A stretch of DNA of 64,000 nt, taken from the NCBI RefSeq assembly GCF_000264905.1, contig NW_006763140.1, positions 971,575 through 1,035,574 on the forward strand, written 5' to 3'. The stretch comes from Stereum hirsutum FP-91666 SS1 (Eukaryota; Basidiomycota; Agaricomycetes; Russulales; Stereaceae). Every line of letters begins with the position of its first letter. Position 1 is the stretch's first letter. The notes under the pieces were generated by a model. The model was given only the letters and a program-made list of their open reading frames with translations. It did no database searches and had not been told where the DNA came from. This document shows positions 12,073 to 23,800 of the stretch, piece after piece. The position numbers and the translations under genes were made by a program.

Positions 12073-13444
12073 CCATTTATCGTCCCCTTACGAAGCACCC
12101 ATGACATCACGACCCTCATGACACACCTACGATATCCCGACGATGACTCTTATGATTACGCGTCCCCCACGGACTCCCGGACTCCTGGTATGCGTCACCC
12201 CTAGCTTACGCATCCCTTTCCTTTTCCATCCGTTACCTTCTCTCCTCTACGATGCGGCTCCCCTTCACTCTCCTTCATACTCGACGCGCGGCCCTTCGTC
12301 ATCCCCATCCGTTCATTCTTACGAACTATGACTCGATACGCATACGCGTCCCCCACTTACGCGTTCCCTTCGTCATGGCTTACGCGTCCCTCTCAGCTTG
12401 GGTATATAGGTAGAGTAGTCTGCATGTACATACCCCAGCTTCGAGATCGTCAACTCCTGGACGAACAACTCAGAACAGAGGCTCATCCTCTTCACCCTCA
12501 CGTCTTCACGTCGCTGCTAGCGTAGTTAGCTAGTCCTTCGATCTCGCGCTGGGCAACCTTCCAGGTGAATCTTAAGGTAACCAGGCCCGACGTTTACGGA
12601 AGCCACTGCCTCGGAGCTCTCGATCGTCCCCGTCGGTACGCTAGTGTGTTGAGCTAGCGCGCGGACACCCCACTCGCTCTTTGAGAGAACCCCACGTTGC
12701 CAGGGAGGCTTACCCAGGATTGGGCGTCATCTCGTCCGGCCGTGACACTTACCGTGGCAGTCTTGCACTCGACTTCCAGTTGTATGATAGGCTTCGAAAG
12801 ATTTCCTCGCATCATTGTATTTAAATACATCATATAGGTTCATAGCACTCTAAAGTCTCGTAGAATTCACATACATGAGGATAAAAGCTGTGAAAACAAC
12901 TGAAAACGTCGTCACAGTGGACCGAATGACCCCGCGGTCAACGCTCAGCCACACGGGTTCGACGCGTCGTCCCGATTAGGCATTTTAGCGGAAATTAGCG
13001 GGGGGTGAGTTTCCTGGTGACCAGAAGGTGATAGTAGCGAACTACTCGGATGTGGAACTAAAGGGCGAGTTTCAGTCCAAGAGGAGCATGGCATAATGGT
13101 GTCGATATAGGCGCGACGAGATGGTATAAGAAGCAGACAGGATTGGAGCTAGTGGTCAGTAGCAAACCTGCTCGCTGTTCCCGTCGACGTCGCCGTTCAA
13201 AATCAGGAAGATGCCGAAGTCCCACGCCTCCCACAAGCACAGCAAGACGAAGATGCTCATCTCAACCGCTCAACCAGCCAGACCTACCCCATCCCCTCGT
13301 CGTCGAACTCATACTCCAGCCGTGACTGCCACCACTGCCGCCACAGACGCCACCCAGGGTACCGCTCAGCAGTTAGACAACGCAGGACCCTCTACATCTA
13401 CACAAGTCCCAACCGGAATCGACCCGGAGTCGACTTCTAGCACC

Positions 13445-14325
13445 ATGTCTTCAGGACCATCGTATGCCGTGTCTGATTTGGCTTACACCAAAATAATTCT
13501 TCACGCGCTCAAACACCCACATCAGCCCGTGAATGGTGTTCTCCTAGGATCACCGTCTTCGTCAGGTGTGGTAGAAATTGTGGACACGATCCCGTTGCTA
13601 CATCATTGGACGAGCTTAAGCCCTATGATGGAAATTGGATTGGATTTGGTGAGTATATTCATACCCCTTTTTCACATTTGGACTTCCCTCTTTTACCGTC
13701 AACGCGTTCGGCGCGTTGGACGCGCGTCATGACGTACAAACACTGAGGACTGAGTGTTTTATTTGCGAAGGGAGGCTCGAAGCCATGCTGAAGGTCGCGC
13801 CCTGAAACTTGTCGGGTACTATCAAGCCACAGACCGCATCACGGAGGCCGTATTACAGCCTGTGGGGGAGAGGGTGGCGTCGAGTGTTAGGGATGGATTC
13901 GCTGACGCTGTGGCCATTGTGGTACGTGTTTGTTGGCTTGTGGCGCAGTGATGTCGGGAATGCTTGCTGAAAGCGTCGTGCTTTTGGTTGCGTAGGTTGA
14001 TGGCGGGAAGCTGACTACTGAGGAGTCACCTCTGGTGGTATGTGTTTCTGGACCATGATACATATTTCTTCATCTGACATCGTGTCTTCCCGTTCGACCG
14101 TATCAGCCCTATTTACCCTCTTCATCTTCAACTCCTGCGTCCTGGCGTCCATCAACTTCCACCTTGGATTTCTCGTCAAATATCCTTCGTTTGTCCATGG
14201 CTCTGGCTCGCGCACCAGGACTCCTACAGGACAAGTTTGGAGATTTCGATGATCACTTGGAGGACGTGACGGTGGATTGGTTGAGGAATGGGGCCGTGGA
14301 GGATGAGTTGAAGAAATTGTCATGA
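13445..14325 (+). CDS. EMC8: ER membrane protein complex subunit 8/9 (UPF0172, MPN-like)
   Basis: The EMC inserts tail-anchored and multi-pass proteins into the ER membrane. EMC8/9 is its cytosolic MPN-fold subunit. Conserved pieces seen are AYTKIILHALKHPHQPVNG near the start, VEIVDTIPLLHHWTSLSPMMEIGLDL, HAEGRALKLVGYYQA and the C-terminal FGDFDDHLEDVTVDWLRN. The isopeptidase JAMM zinc residues are absent, as expected for this family. Introns are 13649-13774, 13922-13995 and 14038-14106. The acceptor of the first is set by frame and gives LDL|ARSHAEG. The ATG at 13445 is preferred because it begins just before the conserved segment. An in-frame ORF reaches back towards 13211 and could add a low-complexity N-terminus of 78 residues, which is unusual for the family. 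Confidence 0.9.
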
Positions 14326-15006
14326 TTGACGCCGAATACGACGAAGAGGAGGTGGTGGTGGTGGCAGAGAGGTGGATAGGAGATGTGATCTCCCAGGTTC
14401 CACTTTGAATATTTCTTGGATGTGCAAACTGATGCCTCGCCGCGATACGTTGTATGGCGAGAATGTCTGTGTGCCCGTAGGGCCCGGGAGTTGAGACAGA
14501 TCTCACCTCCCAGATGTACTCTGCTGTCACACTCCTGTATATCAGTCTTTTCTGATACATAGCCAAACGGATGCCTGCGCTGGCTTCTTATCCTACAAAT
14601 TTGTTCCCAGTATAAACGATGAATGCTGCACTCAATCATCCTCGTCATCATTCACCACCTCCACTCCTGCTTCCGGTCACCTTCGAGCCCTTCTTCCTGT
14701 CTCTAGGGCCACGATCCACTGCGTCTTCTCTCCTCAAACCATCCAATAGCCAAGAAGGTAAGCTAGAATACTGTATGCATTTGGACCTATGCGATAGCGC
14801 GTATATGCAGGTAACACGGAGAAACGCCAAGTAAGCCAGCCTCAGACCTCGTCATGTCAAGTTTCAAGAAAAGGTAGCAGTATGTCCACAACCCTTGCAA
14901 ATATTCGTTGTTCAAAGCAAGAGTACTGCTGGCGAAGACAGCATCCAAGAAAACGTCGAAACAAAGTATAGAGGATAAACTCGAGATCCCTTCCTTCCAT
15001 CAAGCC
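14326..15006. other. Convergent spacer
   Basis: Spacer of 680 bp between the ends of EMC8 (+) and the dsRBD-like gene (-). Several minus-strand ORFs overlap the EMC8 end but have no recognisable features. Nothing supported. Confidence 0.5.
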
Positions 15007-18000
15007 TAAGCCTTGGGCTTCTGACTCTGCGCATGCATCCTTTTCAAAATCTGCTTCGCCAACCGCTCGTGGCCCTCCGCAACATTCGGAAACGTCTTCG
15101 GCAGCTCCATCTTCTCCTTGCCCATGACGGCCCAGAGTTTGTACTGCTTGCTCCCACCATCTGCCTTACCAGTATCTTCCGCACTGAAGAATTGAGGCTG
15201 CGCTTGGCTGTTCTTCGAGCAGTATTCTGTACCGAGGCATGTACTCTCGGTGAGCTAAAAAGATGCCAATAGAGCACGGGGAAAGGGAACTAGACGCACC
15301 AAGGAGAGCGGATCTGAATGACGAGGTCTTTGCCTGAGATGGTATAGGTGTGGCCGTCACCTTCGCGGGTGGAACTGTCGCTGAGGGCGCGCTAGTAGAC
15401 ACCGCTTGTGGCGCCGAGGGTTTCGTCGCAGTGGGCCGGTCTGCAGAAGATGTCCCTGGACGTACAGAGACCCTCGGCGCAGCGATCGTCCTCTGCTTAG
15501 GTCGAACTGCCCCTGGGACTGAGGGCGCGCTGGTAGACGCGACGGGCGGAGCCGAATTATTCTTTGCAGCCTCCTGGGTTACCGAATGTGTGGTATGAGG
15601 CACAGAAGCTTTCATAACAGGCCGTGGAGCGATGGGCTGTCTTACAACCGGAGGAGCACTAGGAGGGACGGCTTTAGACGTGGACACGACTGGAGTCATT
15701 GATTTTGAGGCAGGAACGGTATGAGTTAATGCTTTTGAAGCAGGCATCGATTTCGTCGATGGAGTAGAGGAAATGACAACAGGCTTCGAGGGAACTACAC
15801 TCCGACGGGGACCATCGGGGAGGCGGGAAGAAGAGGTCCGCTGCTGCTGCTGCTGTTTTTCATTATAATGCTGCGAGTGGTCCCTCTTCTGCTCCCTCGT
15901 CGACGCAGTTTGATACATGTGCGGGGTAGATGCAGGGCCCTGTTTAGTCTCAGGCCCACGCTGGCCTTTCGAAGGCTGATGTGGACGCGGCGGAACAGAA
16001 GCATGTGGACCAGGCTCCCAAATACGCTCTGATCTTTCGTTTCGCGGTGGGTCTGCCTTGGGTGGCGGAGCACGAGTGTCTTCTTTCGAAGTCTGGACAG
16101 CAAGATGAGGAGGATGAGGCAGGTGTGCCGGAAGAGCGGGAGGGGGAGGGGGAGGCAAGCCACCATAGGGCTTAGGCACATAGGGAATAGTGTCGCCGTT
16201 CAAACCACCCGACGGTCCCGGACGAGAATCATATTGACCGAACCCAGGGCCACCGTGTGCGGGTCCCCAGTCAGGTCGTCGCGTATCTCTGTTCCAAGAA
16301 CCAGACGCACGACTACCTGAGGGAGGACCGGCATGGTTGGGCCTGCTCCAAGCGCCTTTCCCGCCAACACGTCTGTCGTATTTCGACTTTTTAAAGTCAC
16401 GGTGGTTTGTGGGCGAACGAGAGGAATGGCCGCGAGAATCTCCCTTTTGTCGCTTATTCTGCGCGGAATCATTGAAATCTCCGGGAGCCTTACGCTTCTT
16501 CCCGGTTACCTCGTTCGTACCACCGTCTGCATTACCCACTCTCGACGGCAATTGAACGACGTATCCGGGAGGCGGTGACTGGCCTCGGAAGCGTAGATAC
16601 TCGATGGCGCCCTCTTGAAAAGCTGATATGGCGACGGCGATTTTGGCGTCGTTATTTTTTCTATATTCTGGCTGCACTGTCCATGAGCGATGTTCGTCTT
16701 CCGAGAGGCGGAGTGTTAAGGTGCATCCTATGGCTGAGGACACATAGTCAGAGGCTATATCAAGACAGGGGCTCGGAGAAATTTACCGTCCTGCTCTCTC
16801 GAGTATGAATACGGGTCGGGACATTTTTCGGGCCAGATCTTCATATATTCGGCGGTGAGAAGAGGTATGATAGATTGTGCGTCTTGTCTCATCTCAGGTG
16901 TGATCTTACTGCCGACTTCTTCGCCAAGTTGGCGAATGTGTTTCCCGACGCCTTGGGACATGGCGAGAAGACAAACGGCAGTTTTGGCGTCCACGCGTTT
17001 CGGAAAACCTGGGTCGACCATAAATGTCTTGCAATCATGAGGGCTCTCGACGCGGAGCACAGCACCATGCACTGTTGGATCGATTAGTCGATGGTTCAAG
17101 GGAATGCAATATAACTACGCACAGCCATATTTGGGTTCTATAGTCCAGATAAAATTCAATCGTAAGCGAGCACCTCTCGCAGCTTGCACGAGTCCGTGTA
17201 GCCAAGCCGGAGCGTTGATGTCCTGCACAGTCTTGCCTTCGATGGGTTCAGGGAAAGGTCGAGGTAAAGAATCGAAAAAGCCTTGGAGGGAGACAGCGGC
17301 AGATAATGATGTGGAGGCGTTTTGTTCTTCGTCCGGCTCGAGAAGCGGATTCGCGTCAGCCGGGCGTGTCTGACCATTCCCGTGCATGATGAACTCCAGG
17401 ACACCCTGTTTGATCGCTTCTAGAGCACAGGCTATTTTGGCGTCTGCGTACTCGCCGTATTGGATAGGGGTCGAGAATACTTTCACCGAGTGAGGTGAAA
17501 GCTGGATGCGCAATGCGCAACCTCTTTCTGTGGAACATCATAAACGTCAGCATAAGAAGGACACCGACCGGAGAAATTCCAACTTGCTTCCTACAAGCTT
17601 CTGTTCCGAGAGCTCAACCCAATAAGGCTTCACGCGACCAGCACGCCATTCCTTAGCACAATCCTCTATCTGCTTCACTGCTACATGAGTCTCAGCATCT
17701 TGGCGGACTTCTCCCTCAAGAGAAGTCTCATGATCAAGAGTGCTCGGCGCATCCAGAGGGGCAAGAATGAGACCTCTCTTTATGCTGGCGTGGTCTGGAG
17801 CTCCTTCTCTGATAAAATCGAGAGCACCCAGGTCTATTGCCGCGGACGCTACAGCAGCTTTGGCTTCTGCCTTACGAGAGAATTCCGCGTTGCAAGTGTA
17901 AGAGCGGGAAGATCCATTTGGACGAGAGATGGTGAGGATACAAGCTTTTTCTGCAAAGAGGGTGAATATTAAGGGGCATTGAACACACAATGCCAACTCA

Positions 18001-18296
18001 CTCGTTTGAGGGCCTTCTGCCAATATCTCGTATTTCAATGGATCCAGGTTTCCGAAGGTTTGTGAACAGACTTGATGTAGGACCATGAGCGGCGTCACAG
18101 TCGCCGCATTTCCTTCCTGTACTGTTGCTGAACTCGAAGACAGTGGCTCACGCGTCGGAATATTGGTAAATATGGAAGGATCGGGAAGAGGTGGGTCAAC
18201 TGATGGAGAGTACAGAAAATGATCCAGTGCTAGCGTCCCCAATTTCATAAGATTCTCTGCAACAGACTCGAATGGCCTTCTGTGAGCTTGCGTCAT
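15007..18296 (-). CDS. Protein with five tandem dsRBD-like modules and a long disordered linker
   Basis: I do not recognise a named family. Exons joined on the minus strand give a protein of about 960 residues. Four repeated modules share the pattern of a short strand pair, then an A-K helix: RRPNG-type hairpin then AEAKAAVASAAIDLGALDFI; HSVKVF then YADAKIACALEAIKQGVLEFI; CKTFMV then VDAKTAVCLLAMSQGVGKHI; HRSWTV then NDAKIAVAISAFQEGAIEYL. A disordered, Pro/Ser/Thr-rich region of about 400 residues follows, with a basic patch (KKRKAPGD). The C-terminal exon encodes a fifth module: LLEYCSKNSQAQPQFFS, KQYKLWAVMGKEKMELP and ERLAKQILKRM. The alternation of strand, hairpin and Ala/Lys-rich helix matches double-stranded RNA-binding domains, but most basic RNA contacts are missing in modules 1-4. 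The start is uncertain; an upstream exon is possible. Confidence 0.72.
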
Positions 18297-19039
18297 CGCG
18301 TTAGCCACTGTAGATGGAACACTTTAGGTAGACACGAGAAAATCAAGGCTGGATGCGTATTTTGACAGAGCAAAAGTCCTCCCAGACTTGACTGCTCGAG
18401 AGTGATTGAGAATTCGGAAGAAGCAGTCAGTGTGATGATGAGCAGATGAAGGTGGAGGACAAGGAGGCAGGTGGCACCGTGGCAGCGCCACGGACCGATA
18501 GGACAATGAAACTCCGATTGTGGCATTTGAAATCCCGAAAACTTGATCCATAAACCGTTTGTCGCTTCTGGTTTCCCACTCCACGCTGTGGACTCAGCAT
18601 TGCTACTGAGGTAGACAGTTCTCCGACGGTGAGTTACGCATCCTAATCGAATGCCAAAAATCGCTTCAGCTCAGGATCGTTGAGACATTCATCCGTTTAC
18701 TAGCAGCAACTCGAAATATTTGTATTCCGGTGAGTCGAGCGGCGACTTCCATACTAGTGGTTGATGGCGAAGCCTTTGGCAAGCGACGCTTGTGGCTGAA
18801 CAAGGATCTCCGATAGATATATTCCTTATAAATACTCTACTGAAGTCATTTTTACACTAGACCTCTAGCTGTCTCTATTCTATCAGGCGGTAATACAAAG
18901 TGTCAGTGGACCTCTACCACCCAATGTGCGTCTTTTTGGAGGCAGTATTTTCTGGATCACTTCTGCCTTGAAGCCAGTTCTGATGATAATTATCATACCA
19001 GTGTTGGCTCTGCCCATTGTTCGTGCAGGAACCCCAATT
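18297..19039. other. Divergent promoter region
   Basis: This is the shared upstream region of the dsRBD-like gene (-) and the F-box-like gene (+). TATAAATA at 18837-18844 points to the plus-strand gene. A short upstream ORF starts at ATG 18924, out of frame, and ends after about 15 codons. It could damp translation of the F-box-like gene. Confidence 0.5.
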
Positions 19040-20454
19040 ATGATGGCACATGCAATAACGTCTCGACTACCGGTCGAGATAGTGGACCACATCTTCTCTG
19101 AACTAGACACTGCCAGACACACAGAACTCTACCGTCTTCTGTTGGTTAACTCCCACTTCCACGCTCTATCTATCCGCCTTCTTTATCGCAACCTACGGCC
19201 GTGGACTCCTCCCAGAACTGTACGCCTGTTGCAGTCTCTGGTATTTTCTTATCTCCAGGATCGGCCCTCACGATGCCCGCCACCACATAACTTCGTGAAG
19301 AGTTTGCTTATCCATCTCGGCAATATAACGACACTGAAGGCCCTGACAACTTTGATCTATCGAGCCTTACGGACGCTGCCACAGCTCAAGTCATTAGTTC
19401 TTGACCTATCGGCAAAGGACAATGGATACGCTTGGGTCTTACCGCCGGACGTGCCTTTCCAATTGGAGACGTTCACGACCACGTTACAGTTTGTGTTCCT
19501 TTGTTCTTTCGCTCCGCGCGCAATCTAACGCTAGCTCACGGGTTCATATCAGCTTCGTGCCCGCCCTAGCAGACTTCCTGAATGGGCAGCCAACCATCCG
19601 ACATCTCTCTCTGCGAGGGTGTCAAACTATTTTCCCCTTCAAGCTCGCCCCAGGTGCCCTCCCGCACCTATCGACCTGTCGCACTGTACATGCTAGCCCC
19701 GGTCTTCTCGTCGAGGTATTTAGGAAATCAAGTGCCGCCATTCGGTCCAGCACTCACCTTTTTTCCCACTCAGTTGACCAAAGGACGCCCACTCACAGGA
19801 CTTTCGCTCTCGATATTCCCCGAAGATTACTGTTACTCATTCAAAGCTGTGACGCGTACCTCGGCGCCCATCAAACGTCTGACCGTGCTTATCCTGGGCT
19901 CCATACCGCCATCAGAGCTTTTCCTCAACATTGCAAAGTATATGCCCCTCCTTGAAGCCTTGCACGTCGTCTCGCCTTTCGGAATGGACAGTTCTGTACG
20001 AATTCCCGTTTCCTTGATGGTTTATTTACATACAGTCGCCCTCTAATCCATGGACCCTTTTCAGGATGCTCTTCAAGCCTCAGCCCCGAGTCTCGAGCAC
20101 TTCAAAGCGCTCCGATATATCACTTACATGGCGTCGGGAGAATCGGAAAGTGGCCCAGATGAGGCCTCCTTGGCAGAGTGTTGGCATGAAGCATGCCCGA
20201 CATTGCAGACCATCATCCTTCCTAAGGGACAGCTGTGGTTCCGAAGAGACGAGAAATGGGTGTGCTCTCTCGTTCCAAGCCCGTCACCAGAGGTAGACGA
20301 TACGACGGAGAGGGAGGTTGCGGACGAAGACGAGCGTGAAGCCACCGGGGACTCGGGAGCAACGTCTTCAGAGTCGGATGACCAGGAAGAAGATACTGGA
20401 GAGCCACAACCAGAGTTCTATGATCATGTGGAGAGTTTTGAGCCTGTATTGTAG
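19040..20454 (+). CDS. F-box-like protein with leucine-rich tail
   Basis: The N-terminus LPVEIVDHIFSELD fits the F-box consensus that recruits Skp1 in SCF ubiquitin ligases. It is followed by LYRLLLVNSHFHALSIRLLY and leucine-rich segments such as LRTLPQLKSLVLDL and PTIRHLSLRGC. Introns are 19489-19552, 19716-19773 and 19996-20064. The last exon ends in a very acidic, Ser-rich tail (ESDDQEEDTGEPQ) before TAG at 20452-20454. Many such proteins of 350-500 residues are scattered in Agaricomycete genomes, and most lack known targets. The start is uncertain. An in-frame ATG at 18983 would add a hydrophobic MIIIIPVLALPIV stretch; I chose the ATG nearest the F-box. Confidence 0.75.
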
Positions 20455-20858
20455 AAGGTAGGTCGATAATTCCGTGCATGTCCGAACTCTCTAGGTTGCT
20501 CCATTTGCTTACGGACCCATTGTCTACAGAGATATAGAAGTCGTTGTATCACACACAGTATACACCTATCACTCAACCTCCAAAGCGAAACCACCCATGC
20601 ACTTCTTTTCGTCGAATCAGAAATAGCAGCAGACAGTAATACGATTCTCTTAACCTTTATACTCTGGACCTAATAGAGCGCTGCGTGTCGCCACGTCATT
20701 CCATATCGTTCTCTCCTGTATGCAAAGAGGTCTTTACGAACATTAAAATATTGATCGTTCAGTAATCAACGCGACATGAGGCGATGCTGTATAAGGGTAT
20801 CTCAATAATTTGTTGCTGTAAGTTGAGCAGACTGTCCATCCCATCACCGACACCCTCA
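20455..20858. other. Convergent spacer
   Basis: Spacer of about 400 bp between the stops of the F-box-like (+) and TTC7-like (-) genes. No gene or structured element seen. Confidence 0.5.
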
Positions 20859-23800
20859 TCACAAACACCACCCCACCGCAACACCCAAATCCCTCAACGG
20901 CCTCCCCTCAGCCAACCCCAACGCATAACTCAAACACTCCCTCTCCCTCTCCCTCATCCCCCTCAGCCCATTCGCCCTCCCCAAAAAGTACCACGCCTCC
21001 GCACAGTCCCAGCCCACTCCCTTCGTCAGGTCCGAAAGCAGCCCCGCCGCGAGGTCGATGTTGTCGCGTTTCGGGGCAGGGTGGGTGGTGTTGGGCTCGA
21101 AACCCGAGGGGGTGTAGAGCCCGAGGTAGACTTGACAGAGATGGATCGTGGCGGGGATGTGGTCGGGTGAGATGAAGAGGGCTTTTTGGAAGGCTTGAAT
21201 GGCGCGTTGTGGGTGGTTGAGGGCCATGTGGTATAGGCCGAGCTAAAAACACATAATATGATATGTGGGTGAGACTCGAGCTGCGAGATGAACAGAGTTA
21301 GAGGAGAGATGTGGTGACGCACCTGGACCCATACTCCAGGATTTTCGTCGTCTCGAACTTCAGCTTCCTGGATCGCACCCCTCGCCTGTTCAATCTTCCC
21401 CGATCTCCGAAACGTCGCGGCACTCATCAACCACAAATCGCTCAACATCCTTCGCTCTCTCTTCGAACGTTCTCCGCGATCGCGCGGAGGCACAGATTGT
21501 GGCGGTGGCGGTGGCGGAGGAGATTCTGGCCTAGTGACGTCCTGCGTGGACGCGAACGGACTGAACTGCCGACGTGAGTGGATTGAAGAGGCTTGATACT
21601 GTTGGCTGAGCAACGACTGGAAGTCTAAGCTCGACGACAGATAGTCAGCATCGGCACCCGCGAATCTTAGGAAATGGGTTATACGCACTGGGCGTCGAAT
21701 TCGGCCTCCTCAAATTCCCGCCCTTCTGCACCCCATGTCCGATCCTCTTGCTAATCGTCGTAATCCGCCTATGACTCTGATGCACCCCATTCTTCAACAT
21801 CTTCTGCATCTTCTTCCCCGCGTTGCCCTTCTCCTTCGTCGTGTCCTTCGAACCTACACTTCCATCCAGTGACGGCCTGTCCGTCCCTATCGAAGGTCGC
21901 TCAGAGCCATCGACCGCTACGATTTGACCGTCCGCTTGTCCTGGTGAGGCGACGGTGATGGTAAGCGCGGGTCCAGGATACGTATCGCTTGTCTGGTGCG
22001 CCGTATCATGCTGATGATGTTCCGACCCCTCGGTCTGGATCTTAATATTAATATCCACAGACCGCCTCGTCGTATCGATCGAGGTTCGCTCTACAACACC
22101 AACCCGAATCAGTCTTCAATCTGAATGTAGTTTTTATCAGGATGAGAAGGGGAAATGAAATGAACGTACGGCTCTGCTGATGCTCCCTCACCATCCCCTT
22201 CCTCTCCGCAAACCACCCAAACACCTCCACCCACTTCTCCCCCGCGCCCTCCGCTCCCTCTCTCAGCTCCGCCAGCGCCAACTCCGTCATCCTTAACTGC
22301 ACCGCCTGCTCGAACCGCTCCATCCTCGAAGGTGTCGGATGGCCTTTCAGGGGAGCTAGTAGCGAGCTCGCGCGGGGTATATCAGTTGCTTTGGGGTCTA
22401 GAAGGGGTATGGACGTGGCTGTGGGTTCGGGAGGTCGAGTTGGTTGATTCGTTGGAAGATGTGAGGTTGGAGTGGCGGTGGCGGTGGATTCCGCTTCACT
22501 GGGAGTGCTAGTCTCTCCCCCGTTCGTTTCGATCGTGCTCGACTCCGTGGCCGTGGTGTAAGTGGTAGTCCCATCTGCCTCCTCATTCCCATTCCCGTTC
22601 CCTAGCACATGTTCATTCACCGCAGCAGCAGCAACCCCCCCACCCCCACCCCCTCCTCCAAACACCTCTCCCTCCTCCCCAATCTGCGCCCCCACCTCCA
22701 ACACCGTATTCGCCCCCCTCCAATCCTCCGCCATGACCAACAACAGACCCAATAAATGCCAGTACCGCATCTCCGTCGGTTCCGCCTCGACGGCCGCACG
22801 CGCGCATTCGATGGCCCGGTCGAGGTCGCGGTTGGGTATGGCTTGTGAAAGCGCGAGGGCGAGGTGGTAATAGCCCTGTGCTGTGGGATGAGTGGAAATT
22901 GAGGATTCGAAGAGGGTGAGTGCGTTTGTGAGGCGTTCGGGTCGAGTGAGGTGATCCTGCTCTATATGCAACCCCCGAAGTGCGAAAACATCAGCTACTG
23001 ACGATCACCTCGATCCACGCGAAGATAAAGCAAAGCGAACCTTTGATCGCCATAACAGTCTCCCAGACGCCCTCCGCCAACATCACGCTCCCCCTCAACT
23101 CCCTCTCCCTCTCACCGTCACCGTCACCCTCCCTTAACCTCCCCTTCGCCTTACTAATCATCTTCCCCGCCTCCCTCACATCCTCGATCCCCCTCACATC
23201 CCGCCCCGACTCCTCCGCCAACGCAAGCCTACACAGCATCCTCGACCCGTCCACGAGCGTCATCACCCAGTTCTCATCTGTGTCAGCGTCTGCGACCGAT
23301 TGTTCTCCTGCTTCGCGCGCTTTTTCGACGACGGTGGCGTATAGCCTCAGCGTCCGTTTCGCGAGTTCAGGGTCGCCCGCGGCAGCAAAGAGACGGGACA
23401 TGTGTCGGAATATGCGATAGGAGTTGAATGTGAGGCGTGTGGCCCACCATAGGACCTTAATGGACGGACAGAACAGTCTCAGTAAGTAGGGTAGTGCGGC
23501 ATAAACACGGAAAGAGGAAAGACGTACGTCGATGACCCAACCTGCATGTTCCCCCGCGGCGCCACTAGCTTCCCAAACCGCCACACAAAGATCGACAAAC
23601 TCCTCTACCTTCACGTTCCGCGTCCCCGCCTTTGGGAACTGCGTACACGCAGTCAAGACGTCCCTATAATCCCTCACCACCCGACGTGCGATAGGCAACC
23701 ACGCAACCGTCTCCTGCGAGCTCGTCGTCCTGACGGATGCGGCGGAGGAAGAAGATAACGGTGCAGAGCCCGGTAAACGGCTGCGGATGATGAGAGCGCG

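Larger units (their letters stand above)
10628..12998. repeat. Possible terminal inverted repeats of a decayed element
   Basis: The 20 bases at 10628-10647 (CTAATTCCAGCTAAAATGCC) match the reverse complement of 12979-12998 at 18 of 20 positions, including a perfect 11-base core GCTAAAATGCC. The 2.3 kb between them has no recognisable transposase. Short CTAA-rich motifs lie just outside the left copy. A chance match cannot be excluded. Confidence 0.3.
8774..13444. other. Gene-poor region of about 4.7 kb with simple repeats
   Basis: No ORF here shows family features. ORFs up to 163 codons occur, but they are low-complexity (for example PARPPARPP from the GGGC repeat) or lack homologous look. 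The stretch holds a G-rich microsatellite near 11.55 kb, a pyrimidine tract near 12.03 kb, repeated ACGCGT-containing units at 12.15-12.39 kb, and a possible inverted-repeat pair at 10628 and 12979. It may be a decayed transposon or relaxed intergenic DNA. The last few hundred bases should contain the EMC8 promoter. Confidence 0.55.
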
